Assembly: GCF_000826645.1 (NCBI RefSeq) | Contig: NZ_JXJP01000021.1 | Span: 1 to 64,000, forward strand | DNA from: Psychroserpens mesophilus | GTDB taxonomy: Bacteria; Bacteroidota; Bacteroidia; Flavobacteriales; Flavobacteriaceae | Direction: 5' to 3' | DNA length: 64,000 bases | Shown: positions 37,572-45,720 of the stretch, piece by piece | Numbering within the stretch: the first letter of the stretch is position 1 | How the letters are laid out: each line of letters begins with the position of its first letter | The notes under the pieces: model-generated | Databases searched by the model: none | Told to the model about the DNA's origin: nothing | What the model saw: the letters and a program-made list of their open reading frames with translations, nothing else | Position numbers and translations under genes: made by a program

Positions 37572-37901
37572 ACTATTTTTTTTGATTTTTCTTTTCTTCC
37601 CTGAGCCATTTGTTGATATGCTTATTATATTGTCGCTCGTAATCTTTTAGCAGTTTAGTGTATTTAAGGCCATTTGTTGGAACTTCTATTAACCAGTAAT
37701 TAATTAGTAAAATATTATAAGGTTTTTTAGGTTCTTTTACCCATTTATCAAAATTGACATATTTAGGGAAGAACTGCAGGGCGAATTTTTGAGTATGTAA
37801 TTTTCTACTAGAGTATTCCTCTTTATATTTTTTTTATTCCTATTTGCTACGTATGGCATAAAATTAATATACAATGTGTGTATTATATCATGTAAAGCCA
37901 T
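37572..37901 (-). pseudogene. Frameshifted small gene, partner of the 68-residue gene upstream
   Basis: A start ATG at 37901-37899 lies 2 bases after the stop of the 68-residue gene and opens MALHDIIHTLYINFMPYVANRNKK. At an eight-T run (37828-37835; A on the coding strand) the good reading shifts frame. It continues RKLHTQKFALQFFPKYVNFD, KPYNILLINYWLIEVP and KLLKDYERQYNKHINKWLRE to a TAG at 37572-37574. Joined, the protein would be about 109 residues, basic and helical. Either the homopolymer was misread or mutated, or it switches expression on and off. Function is unknown; pairing and spacing indicate a two-gene operon. Confidence 0.6.
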
Positions 37902-37903
37902 AT

Positions 37904-38110
37904 TTAAATTGATTTAGTTTTTTCAGTTTCAAAACTCCTAAATTCGATAATGGAATTTTCTTCATTATATACAACTTCAATAAAAAATTTATCGAATGAA
38001 TAACATTCATATGCTTCCTCATTAGTTAAATAGTTGTATAAAAAAACACCTCGATCCATTGCTTTGTATTTATCATTAAAGGATAACATGTTGAATTCTG
38101 CTAGTGTCAT
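37904..38110 (-). CDS. Small acidic protein, widespread Bacteroidota family of unknown function
   Basis: The 68-residue product opens MTLAEFNMLSFNDKYKAMDRGVFL and continues CYSFDKFFIEVVYNEENSIIEFRSF. This helix-then-sheet pattern (LxxEFN.L...D+, then YxLDxFFVEVxYxxxxNxIxxFRSF) occurs in many short Bacteroidota proteins known to me only as hypothetical. No domain or motif tells its function. It is followed 2 bases later by the frameshifted gene at 37572-37901 and lies back-to-back with the 302-residue gene at 38235, sharing a 124-base promoter region. Confidence 0.75.
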   Translation of the reverse strand: MTLAEFNMLSFNDKYKAMDRGVFLYNYLTNEEAYECYSFDKFFIEVVYNEENSIIEFRSFETEKTKSI

Positions 38111-38234
38111 AAATGGATAGTCTTTTGAACTAATTAATCTAAAACGTTTGTTTAAAAATACTAATTAAAAATCAATGCTATTCGATTTCATTCAATTTGA
38201 TTGATTAATTTTAATGACTATAAAACTCTCTTGA

Positions 38235-39143
38235 ATGGCATCTTATAATATTGATGAATCATATAAAGAATATAGTACCCAGGATATATTTAGGACTATT
38301 CAATGCCTTATAAAGGATAGTACTTATACGACCTATCAAAAAATTCTCTTAATTGCGTTCACTCTGAAATACATTTCGGACGAAAATCTATTAAATAGCA
38401 CAATAAGTATTCTCAAAGACTGTAATTGGTTGCTGAATGACAGTCAAATATTATTGCCTTTAAAAGAGAAGTTTAGCAATGAAGAGTATTCTGATAATGA
38501 TAAAACTAGAATTAAGGCTTTCGCATATTCAGATTATCTGGCTTATGAGGTTCAATTTAAATACTATAGTAAGGAGTGTGATTTGCCAAAATTATATATA
38601 GAAATTATTGGACGTGAAGTAAAAAGTAACCTCAATCAAATTGTAGAAATTATAAAAAAGTGTTCTATGAATTTGGTTTTAAACGACGTTATTTCTCCAA
38701 TTACACCAATAGAACAAGAGTGCGAATATAAAAAAATAATTACAGCCATGTCGAACATTGATTATGAACATGGAACTGATTTTTTTGATAGGGACATTTT
38801 TCATTTATCGAATCTCAAAAATAATATTATTAATACCAATCATTTTCAAACCGCGAATGATGTATTTGCACATCCTAGAATTTTCACGACTGGCTTAGGT
38901 TATAAATTATTTGAATTACTAAAAGATAATTTGGTTAAAAACGATCACGCCGATTATAGTTTTATATACAGAATGATGATTAAAGATGATTTGATCTATC
39001 CTACTGTAGGAGATAGTGAGTTCAGAGAATGGTTAAATAATGAATACATGATTGTTATTGATAAAACTAAACAATACGACAATTGTAAGACTATCGATAA
39101 AATTAATCTTTATTCAATTCTTAAAGACAGTATTAAACCCTAG
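38235..39143 (+). CDS. Hypothetical element protein, 302 residues
   Basis: I do not recognise a named domain. The protein is acidic and mostly helical, soluble, with no signal peptide. The C-terminal part (FIYRMMIKDDLIYPTVGDSEFREWLNNEYMIVIDKTKQ...NKINLYSIL) resembles the ends of phage- and transposon-borne Bacteroidota proteins. The resemblance is to RteC-type regulators in style rather than in clear sequence. It comes just before the excisionase-like HTH gene on the same strand, which suggests a role in element regulation. That is inference from position. Confidence 0.65.
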   Translation: MASYNIDESYKEYSTQDIFRTIQCLIKDSTYTTYQKILLIAFTLKYISDENLLNSTISILKDCNWLLNDSQILLPLKEKFSNEEYSDNDKTRIKAFAYSDYLAYEVQFKYYSKECDLPKLYIEIIGREVKSNLNQIVEIIKKCSMNLVLNDVISPITPIEQECEYKKIITAMSNIDYEHGTDFFDRDIFHLSNLKNNIINTNHFQTANDVFAHPRIFTTGLGYKLFELLKDNLVKNDHADYSFIYRMMIKDDLIYPTVGDSEFREWLNNEYMIVIDKTKQYDNCKTIDKINLYSILKDSIKP

Positions 39144-39238
39144 AAAAAGACCATACCCAAAATACTACATTTTTGTATCCACGAGGGTTTTAAACCTATT
39201 GGAGATTTGTATCAAATTAATCTTAAAACATTAAAAAG

Positions 39239-39517
39239 ATGCAAACAGTACAATTTATTCAAGTAACGCCGGAGCAACTTCAAAACGCAATTATTGAGGG
39301 TGTAAAATCTCAACTAGAAGATTTAAAGAAACACTTTCAACCTAAGGAACCAAAACAATACCTAGGACGACAGGAGGTTGCAAAAATGCTTTCAGTTGAT
39401 TTGTCAACGGTTCATAACTGGACCAAGAAAGGCATATTAACAGCAAATCAAATCGGTGGCCGAGTTTTTTATTTGCGTTCAGACGTTGAGAATGCAATAG
39501 TTAAACTAAAAAACTAA
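39239..39517 (+). CDS. Excisionase-like helix-turn-helix protein
   Basis: This 92-residue protein carries a MerR/Xis-type winged HTH at about 42-88: YLGRQEVAKMLSVDLSTVHNWTKKGILTANQIGGRVFYLRSDVENAI. The N-terminal 40 residues are a charged helix that may dimerise. Such HTH_17 proteins act as recombination directionality factors or small regulators on Bacteroidota elements, binding near att sites. Here it is inside the tRNA-Leu element whose tyrosine integrase lies 6 kb away, so it is a good candidate for the excisionase. Four bases separate its stop from the next gene. Confidence 0.85.
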   Translation: MQTVQFIQVTPEQLQNAIIEGVKSQLEDLKKHFQPKEPKQYLGRQEVAKMLSVDLSTVHNWTKKGILTANQIGGRVFYLRSDVENAIVKLKN

Positions 39518-39521
39518 GGCA

Positions 39522-39905
39522 ATGAGGACGGCAACACCTAAGCCAATAGTTCATATATTCAAGGAATATAATATTGGAAAGTTCAAAACTACAAGACATT
39601 ACAAACTTGAAAAAGTATTAAATGGTTCTAATCAATTAACTGATATTATTAATATCTCTAAAGATAGAAATTGTGCACAGTCAATGCCAGATTATTGGTT
39701 ACAAGTGCGAGAGGGAAAAAGGTGGAAAAAACCTCGCTTAACTGGATTATTTAGAACAGGTAAAAACTTCATTTATAAAGGCGATACCGATAATCGGACT
39801 AACTTAGTCTTATTCAAGTTTTCAGAAAGCGCAGAAGCCTTGACAATTTACTTTTATAGTAATTTCTATACTAAAGACATCACTTCATTATTAAACACAA
39901 TTTAA
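39522..39905 (+). CDS. Hypothetical protein co-transcribed with the HTH gene
   Basis: The 127-residue basic product contains CAQSMPDYWLQVREGKRWKKPRLTGLF and NLVLFKFSESAEALTIYFYSNFYTKD. I associate this combination with short proteins that accompany HTH/excisionase genes on Bacteroidota mobile elements, but no function is established. Predicted as a single alpha/beta domain with no membrane part. It begins 4 bases after the HTH stop and ends just before a strong terminator, so the two genes form one transcript. A role in replication or excision control is possible but not shown. Confidence 0.7.
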   Translation: MRTATPKPIVHIFKEYNIGKFKTTRHYKLEKVLNGSNQLTDIINISKDRNCAQSMPDYWLQVREGKRWKKPRLTGLFRTGKNFIYKGDTDNRTNLVLFKFSESAEALTIYFYSNFYTKDITSLLNTI

Positions 39906-39917
39906 AAATGACATAAA

Positions 39918-39946
39918 AAAAGACGGTTGTTCAAAGACCGTCTTTT
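39918..39946 (+). terminator. Rho-independent terminator after the HTH operon
   Basis: AAAAGACGGT pairs perfectly with ACCGTCTTTT around a 9-base loop. It separates the regulatory genes from the replication-type gene at 40003. Confidence 0.9.
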
Positions 39947-40002
39947 AATTGTTCAAATGGTTCTAGTGGCAACACTTAAACCGAATACGAAGATACAAAA
40001 TA

Positions 40003-41304
40003 ATGCCAATAGATTATCTGAAAATATTGAGTAAAAATGAGCAGTTTGCAGATCGGTTATTTAATAACCCTTTGTTAGATAAGTATGCTTTAACTCAAAA
40101 ATTCAATAATAAACTGGATCAAGAAAGTCAAATAATAAGACAGGCTACTCACATAAAAGCATACAAAGAAATTCTATTTTGTTTTTTCACTAAAAATGAG
40201 GTGTTTACTAAAATAGAGATTCTAATAAAACCACATTATTATTTTAATGATAACCTGCATAATGCAAATGATTTTACAGTATTAAATTGTATTAAGGTGC
40301 TAACAGAAATTAAAGATGTTTTTGGTTTTCCTGCGGAAGAATTAATCATTTTGAATATAGAGTTTGGTATAAATTTTTTAAGTCCGATTGATTGCACCGA
40401 TTTAATTTCATATAGTATCTACCATGAAAAAAATGAGTTTATTAACTCTAGCGATAGCCTACGATTTAGTAAGATAAGTTTTAAGCATAATAAAGACGGT
40501 AAGGCGAATAAATACAAACAAATTAAATTCTATGCTAAAGGTTTGCAATTTCCTGACTATTCGGATATTAATAATTCTAGGTTTGAAATTAAAAGCAAAG
40601 AGCGTAAATACATTAAATCATTAGGTATCTATAATTATTCAGATTTATTAAGGCTAGAAACCTTTAATACATTAGCGCAAACTTTAAGATTGGAATTTAG
40701 AAAAGTATTGATACTTGACATTGATAACAATGGGCAAAATTTAACGATTAAGGAACTTTCAAAACTAAATGAGTATCGTAATTCTTATAAATGGGTTAAA
40801 GCGTTACAAGGTAGTAGAAACCTTTTTAATAAATACAAGCAGGAATATTTTAAACTTTTAGATAAAACAGGGAATAATTTACATAGTAATCTCTATACAA
40901 TAATTAATGATAAACTAAGAGGACTATTAAAACCGTGTGCAATTTCCACACCCCTAAATAAAGAAAAACCGAGTGCAATTTCAGACGTATATATAATTGG
41001 AAACTGCACACAGCCAAATTTAAAACGTTGCCCAATAACTGGGATTGATTTATTCAGAGAAAAACCAGGTTCAAAATATATTAAAACGAAAACTATAAAA
41101 CACCTAATGAAACATAATGTTGAGGTGTACAGAAATTTGTGTAGCATACATATTCCTAATAATGGGAAGAAGCCAAAGTATGAATCTAATATAGTTAGTC
41201 ATTTAAGAAAACAAATAAGAAATAGATACTATAATTCTAATCCAATTAAGCAAGTTGGATATAGAGTAAAGCAGTATCAAAATCAATTAGAATTAGAATT
41301 ATGA
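40003..41304 (+). CDS. Possible rolling-circle-type replication initiator (G2P-like), 433 residues
   Basis: The protein is basic and lysine/asparagine-rich. Residues about 160-235 read KQIKFYAKGLQF...SRFEIKSKERKYIKSLGIYNYSDLLRLETF. This matches the pattern 'K-Y-K-G-Q ... R-E-K ... LGI-x-T-L-DL' seen in phage/plasmid Rep proteins of the G2P/X type, where the lysine/tyrosine positions lie near the nicking site. The C-terminal part holds a CPITGIDL...GSKYI zinc-ribbon-like start. Family placement is a judgement from motif style. If right, it would nick the element's origin and allow circular replication or mobilisation. It shares an ATGA overlap with the next gene. Confidence 0.5.
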   Translation: MPIDYLKILSKNEQFADRLFNNPLLDKYALTQKFNNKLDQESQIIRQATHIKAYKEILFCFFTKNEVFTKIEILIKPHYYFNDNLHNANDFTVLNCIKVLTEIKDVFGFPAEELIILNIEFGINFLSPIDCTDLISYSIYHEKNEFINSSDSLRFSKISFKHNKDGKANKYKQIKFYAKGLQFPDYSDINNSRFEIKSKERKYIKSLGIYNYSDLLRLETFNTLAQTLRLEFRKVLILDIDNNGQNLTIKELSKLNEYRNSYKWVKALQGSRNLFNKYKQEYFKLLDKTGNNLHSNLYTIINDKLRGLLKPCAISTPLNKEKPSAISDVYIIGNCTQPNLKRCPITGIDLFREKPGSKYIKTKTIKHLMKHNVEVYRNLCSIHIPNNGKKPKYESNIVSHLRKQIRNRYYNSNPIKQVGYRVKQYQNQLELEL

Positions 41305-41525
41305 AAACAACTGAACAAGAGCGAGATACTTTAATAAAAATTTTTGAACAAGTACCTTTTGATGAACATTCATTCGTTTGGTATATTCTCAATACTTATA
41401 TTCATAGTCAAATTCCTGAGTTTCCAGTTTTGGAATTAAGTTCGACTAAAGAAATGCATAATTTAAAAGGTGCTTTAGTTGATGTTTTTGATTTAGTGAG
41501 AACAAGGATTATTAGGGTAGTATGA
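41301..41525 (+). CDS. Small hypothetical protein coupled to the Rep-like gene
   Basis: The 74-residue product (MKTTEQERDTLIKIFEQVPFDEHSFVWYILNTY...) is acidic at the front and has no membrane helix or known motif. Its ATG overlaps the stop of the Rep-like gene in the ATGA arrangement, so translation is coupled and the gene is very likely real. It may be an accessory replication or copy-control protein, which is inference from coupling alone. Confidence 0.6.
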   Translation: MKTTEQERDTLIKIFEQVPFDEHSFVWYILNTYIHSQIPEFPVLELSSTKEMHNLKGALVDVFDLVRTRIIRVV

Positions 41526-42001
41526 AAGTGTACATTTGTACATTTTAATGTTTCACAAATAAAAAGAACTCAATAAAAAATTCCCATTAATTAGGATTAA
41601 ATACAAAGTGAGTTTATAAAATATAACCACAAAAGATAGATCATTAAAAACCTGAATTAATTCAATGCTCAATCCCTGTAAACAACCCATACCCCTAAAA
41701 TAATTCGTTTTCTTTTTTCTTGGCAATCGATTTTATATGTAATGAGTTTCAGACCTAATTACACATGAAATTTATTTAGAAGGTGTTTATGTATATGAGG
41801 ATTAAGTTATTGAATTACTGTCCCACCTCAAGGAATAAGCACATTGAATAAAAACATGAAGATTTCACTAAATATGACTTATTAGAAGTTTAAGACTAAA
41901 AATTGAAAACTAGAAGTATTATTTTTCTGATTTAGGTTTAGGTCGGTTTCTTTTGTTAATTTAGTTCCAGTCAAAACTGATCAATAATTTAAAAACAGAA
42001 T
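41526..42001. other. Noncoding 476-base gap between the Rep-like operon and the R-M gene
   Basis: No plausible gene is seen on either strand. Two TGTACA palindromes two bases apart (41529-41534 and 41537-41542) lie just behind the Rep operon. The rest is AT-rich and must contain the promoter of the R-M gene. A replication origin for the Rep-like protein could lie here, though no clear nick-site hairpin is evident. Confidence 0.5.
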
Positions 42002-45000
42002 ATGACAATAAAAGAATACGTTAATGTAGTAAGCAAAAGACTTCAATCTGGAATATCAAGAGAACATTCATATCGAGGGGATTTAGAAACTCTTATTAGA
42101 GATTTAGTACAAGGAATTGAAATCACAAATGAACCTGCAAACGTAACGGACTGCGGAAACCCAGATTATGTAATTACAAAAGGAAAGATTCCTATTGGAT
42201 ATATAGAGGCAAAAGATATTGGAAAGGACTTAAACAGTAAATCTTATAGAGAACAGTTTGGACGTTATAAAAAAGCACTAGACAACTTAATAATTACAGA
42301 TTATATTTGGTTTCAATTTTTTCAAAACGGAGAATTAGTTCACGAAATTAAAATTGGAGAAATTGAAAATAATTCAGTTAAACCAAATCCCGAAAATTTT
42401 TCAAAGTTTGAGAATTTAATCAAAAATTTTTGTGTTCACATTGGGCAAACTATCAAATCGTCAAAAAAATTGGCAGAAATGATGGCTGGTAAAGCACGAT
42501 TATTACAAGATATTTTAGAACGTGCTATAGCATCTGATGAAGAGACACAAGAAAACACCTCATTAAAAGGACAATACGATACATTTAAACAAATCTTAAT
42601 TCACGATTTAAAACCTAAAGGGTTTGCAGATATTTATGCTCAAACGTTAGCCTACGGAATGTTTGCAGCAAGGTTACATGATACGACCTTGAATGATTTT
42701 AGTAGACAAGAAGCAGCAGAACTAATTCCAAAATCAAATCCTTTTTTGCGAAAACTCTTTGGTTACGTAGCAGGACCAGATATTGACGAAAGAATTGTTA
42801 CAGTAGTTGATAACCTTGCTGAAGTATTTAGAGCAACAAATGTTGAGCAACTTTTAAAGAATTTTGGAAAAAGCACACAAACCAACGACCCAATAATTCA
42901 TTTTTATGAAACGTTTTTGGCGGAGTATGACCCTAAATTAAGAAAATCTAGAGGGGTTTGGTACACACCAGAACCAGTCGTGAACTTTATAGTTCGTGCA
43001 GTAGATGATATCTTAAAAAGCGAATTTGAGTTACCACAAGGATTAGCAGATACTAGTAAAACTAAAATTAAGGTAAAAAATATTACTAAAGCGACAGCAG
43101 ATAAAAGAAGTAAACTCAAAGAAGTTGAAGAAATCAAAGATGTACATAAAGTACAAATACTAGACCCAGCAACAGGAACAGGAACATTTTTAGCAGAAGT
43201 GGTAAAGTTTATCTACAATAAAAATTTTAAAACAATCTCTGGTGCGTGGAGTAGTTATGTGGAAGAACATTTAATACCTAGATTAAACGGGTTTGAGTTA
43301 TTAATGGCAAGTTATTCTATGGCACATTTAAAATTAGATATGTTATTGACCGAAACAGGTTATAAACCTACTAAAAATAATAGACTCAACATTTATCTAA
43401 CTAATTCTTTAGAAGAAGAAACAGGGGCTGTTCCTGATTTATTCATGGCGCAATGGCTAACTGAAGAAGCATCTATGGCTGATGTAGTAAAACGTGATAC
43501 ACCAGTAATGTGTGTGATTGGAAATCCACCTTATAGTGGAGAAAGTTCTAATAAAGGTAGGTGGATTATGAGTTTAATGGATGATTATAAAAAAGAACCA
43601 GGTGGAAAAGAGAAATTAAAAGAGCGAAACTCAAAATGGATAAATGCCGATGAGAATAAATTTATTAGATACGGACAACACTTTATAGAGAAAAATGGTG
43701 AAGGTATATTAGCATTTATTAATCCACATAGTTTTTTAGACAACCCAACATTCAGAGGAATGCGTTGGAAGTTGTTAAGTACATTTGATAAAATTTATAC
43801 TCTAGATTTACATGGAAATAGTACAAAGAAAGAAATAAGTCCAGATGGTTCAATTGATCAAAATGTATTTGACATTAAGCAGGGTGTTGCAATAACTTTT
43901 TTTATAAAAACTGGTAAGAAAAAGTCTAAAGAATTAGGTACAGTATTTCATTATGAATTATATGGAAAACGAGATTTTAAATATGATTTTCTTCGGAATA
44001 ACAGTTTAAAAACGATTGATTATGTAAAACTGCAAAATAAAGCACCTAATTATTTTATGATGCCAAAAGACTATGCAGCTGAAGAAGAATATAATGAAGG
44101 GTTCGATATCAAAAAATTGTTCATAAAGAATGGTGTTGGTATATGTTCTAAAAGAGATAAAATAGCATTTAAAAATAATAAGCAAGATATTGAAAAAGTT
44201 ATATCTGATTTTAATAACCTCGATGAAGATGAAATAAAGACGAAATACAATATTCTAAAAGAGAGTCGTGATCAAAAGGTTTCGTTTGCAAAGAATAACA
44301 TTTCTTCTTTTGGTATTGAGAGTAGTTATTTTAAAAAAGTAGAGTATAGACCATTTGATACAAAGTGGACGTACTACACTAATATGTCTAAAGGATTTCT
44401 TGCTTACCCTGTTTACGAGATTATGCAACACCTACTCAAGGATAATGTTGCATTAATTACAAACAGACAATGTCAAACTGTAAATTATCAACATGCATTT
44501 ATAACCAACAAACCTAACGATTTACACATTACTGAAACCGCAAATGCTAATCCATACACATTTCCTTTGTATCTCTACCCAAGTATTTCAGATGGTGTCT
44601 TCACAGAAGAAAAACGAACACCAAATCTAAACCTAAAAATTGTAAATGAAATTGCTGAAAAAATAGGCTTAACTTTTATTAATGAAAAAGAAAAGACGGA
44701 AAACACCTTTTCACCAATAGATATTTTAGACTACATCTATTCAGTTTTGCATTCTCCTAGTTACAGAAAAAAATATAAAGAGTTTTTAAAGATAGATTTT
44801 CCAAGAATACCATATCCTAAAGACGAGAAAACATTTTGGACATTAGTAAAATTTGGTAAAGAAATTAGAGAAATACATTTATTGGAAAGTCCAAAACTTG
44901 AGGATTACATTACAAGTTATGAAATGGTAGAAAATGCAGAAAATGACCACAATGTAATTGCTACAAAAATTGCTAAGAAAGATTGGGAAATCATAGACCA

Positions 45001-45229
45001 AGAAAAGCAACTCGGTCGAATTTGGATAAACGAAAGTAAATATTTTGATAATGTTCCTGTTGCTGCTTGGGAGTTTTATATTGGTGGTTATCAACCAGCG
45101 CAAAAATGGCTGAAAGACAGAAGAGAAATAGAATTAAAATTTGAAGATATTTTACATTATCAAAAAATTATAGTTGCTCTTTCAGAAACGGACAGAATAA
45201 TGAAAGAAATAGACAAAATAGAAATTTAA
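42002..45229 (+). CDS. Single-chain restriction-modification enzyme (type IIG / type ISP-like without helicase)
   Basis: This 1075-residue protein combines an endonuclease-like N-terminus with an N6-adenine methyltransferase. Residues D55 and E69-x-K71 in NPDYV...IGYIEAKD form a PD-(D/E)xK site. The methyltransferase has motif I DPATGTGTFLAEVV (about 382-395) and motif IV NPPYSGES (about 506-513). The C-terminal 350 residues resemble the type ISP specificity (target-recognition) domain, with PFDTKWTYYTN and a WEFYIGGYQPAQKWLKDR end. Type ISP enzymes such as LlaBIII carry a helicase between nuclease and methylase, but here none is seen, so cutting would be type IIG-like. It is the main defence cargo of the element. 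Confidence 0.88.
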   Translation: MTIKEYVNVVSKRLQSGISREHSYRGDLETLIRDLVQGIEITNEPANVTDCGNPDYVITKGKIPIGYIEAKDIGKDLNSKSYREQFGRYKKALDNLIITDYIWFQFFQNGELVHEIKIGEIENNSVKPNPENFSKFENLIKNFCVHIGQTIKSSKKLAEMMAGKARLLQDILERAIASDEETQENTSLKGQYDTFKQILIHDLKPKGFADIYAQTLAYGMFAARLHDTTLNDFSRQEAAELIPKSNPFLRKLFGYVAGPDIDERIVTVVDNLAEVFRATNVEQLLKNFGKSTQTNDPIIHFYETFLAEYDPKLRKSRGVWYTPEPVVNFIVRAVDDILKSEFELPQGLADTSKTKIKVKNITKATADKRSKLKEVEEIKDVHKVQILDPATGTGTFLAEVVKFIYNKNFKTISGAWSSYVEEHLIPRLNGFELLMASYSMAHLKLDMLLTETGYKPTKNNRLNIYLTNSLEEETGAVPDLFMAQWLTEEASMADVVKRDTPVMCVIGNPPYSGESSNKGRWIMSLMDDYKKEPGGKEKLKERNSKWINADENKFIRYGQHFIEKNGEGILAFINPHSFLDNPTFRGMRWKLLSTFDKIYTLDLHGNSTKKEISPDGSIDQNVFDIKQGVAITFFIKTGKKKSKELGTVFHYELYGKRDFKYDFLRNNSLKTIDYVKLQNKAPNYFMMPKDYAAEEEYNEGFDIKKLFIKNGVGICSKRDKIAFKNNKQDIEKVISDFNNLDEDEIKTKYNILKESRDQKVSFAKNNISSFGIESSYFKKVEYRPFDTKWTYYTNMSKGFLAYPVYEIMQHLLKDNVALITNRQCQTVNYQHAFITNKPNDLHITETANANPYTFPLYLYPSISDGVFTEEKRTPNLNLKIVNEIAEKIGLTFINEKEKTENTFSPIDILDYIYSVLHSPSYRKKYKEFLKIDFPRIPYPKDEKTFWTLVKFGKEIREIHLLESPKLEDYITSYEMVENAENDHNVIATKIAKKDWEIIDQEKQLGRIWINESKYFDNVPVAAWEFYIGGYQPAQKWLKDRREIELKFEDILHYQKIIVALSETDRIMKEIDKIEI

Positions 45230-45268
45230 TAAAACCAGTACATAAGTCAAAAATCAATAAGTTAGATT

Positions 45269-45542
45269 ATGAAAAGATACATGCTCATTTTGATATTATT
45301 GGTTTTTACTTCTTGTACAAATCATCTAGAAGTAAAAGTAAATAATCCTGATGCTCAAAAAAGTGTAGATGCTATTAAAGAAAGACTAGACGATAAGACT
45401 TCAGAAAAATTTACTAATACATATTTTTGGTTTTTAGTCCTTGAAAATAGCGAAAAAAAAGGAAAGCAAAAAACAATTATGATGTAAAAAAAAGTGTGAA
45501 GATGTTACTCTTGGAGATATACTGAAAAGAGCAAAGGAATAA
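45269..45542 (+). pseudogene. Small lipoprotein gene with a homopolymer frameshift near its 3' end
   Basis: The frame opens MKRYMLILILLVFTSCTNH with a lipobox (FTSC, cysteine 16). As written it stops at 45487 after 72 residues. At an eight-A run (45453-45460) one extra A would give SEKKRKAKNNYDVKKKCEDV and TLGDILKRAKE, ending at TAA 45540-45542. The extended tail looks more protein-like than the KQKTIMM ending. The intact form would be about 90 residues, an outer-membrane or periplasmic lipoprotein of unknown role. It sits 39 bases behind the R-M gene. Confidence 0.55.
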
Positions 45543-45554
45543 TTTAATATTTCT

Positions 45555-45707
45555 TTATTTTCGATTTTGGCCTTTCAGGTTTTTTCTTATTCGTCTAACT
45601 TCTTCATCCGTTAAACTATCAATAAAATCAATTAACTTTTTTTTGGATTTTTCAAACTCGGTTTTAAGTATCTCGAAGTCTCTGTTATTTGTTGTATCGG
45701 TTTTCAA
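45555..45707 (-). CDS. Small charged protein downstream of the integrase, TTG start
   Basis: A 50-residue frame begins with TTG at 45707 and reads KTDTTNNRDFEILKTEFEKS then KKKLIDFIDSLTDEEVRRIR to a TAA at 45555. It is helical and highly charged, with a coding-like composition. The start is 13 bases after the integrase stop on the same strand, so it would be co-transcribed. No family is recognised. A non-ATG start and short length keep this tentative. Confidence 0.45.
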   Translation of the reverse strand: MKTDTTNNRDFEILKTEFEKSKKKLIDFIDSLTDEEVRRIRKNLKGQNRK

Positions 45708-45720
45708 AATTTGATATTTA

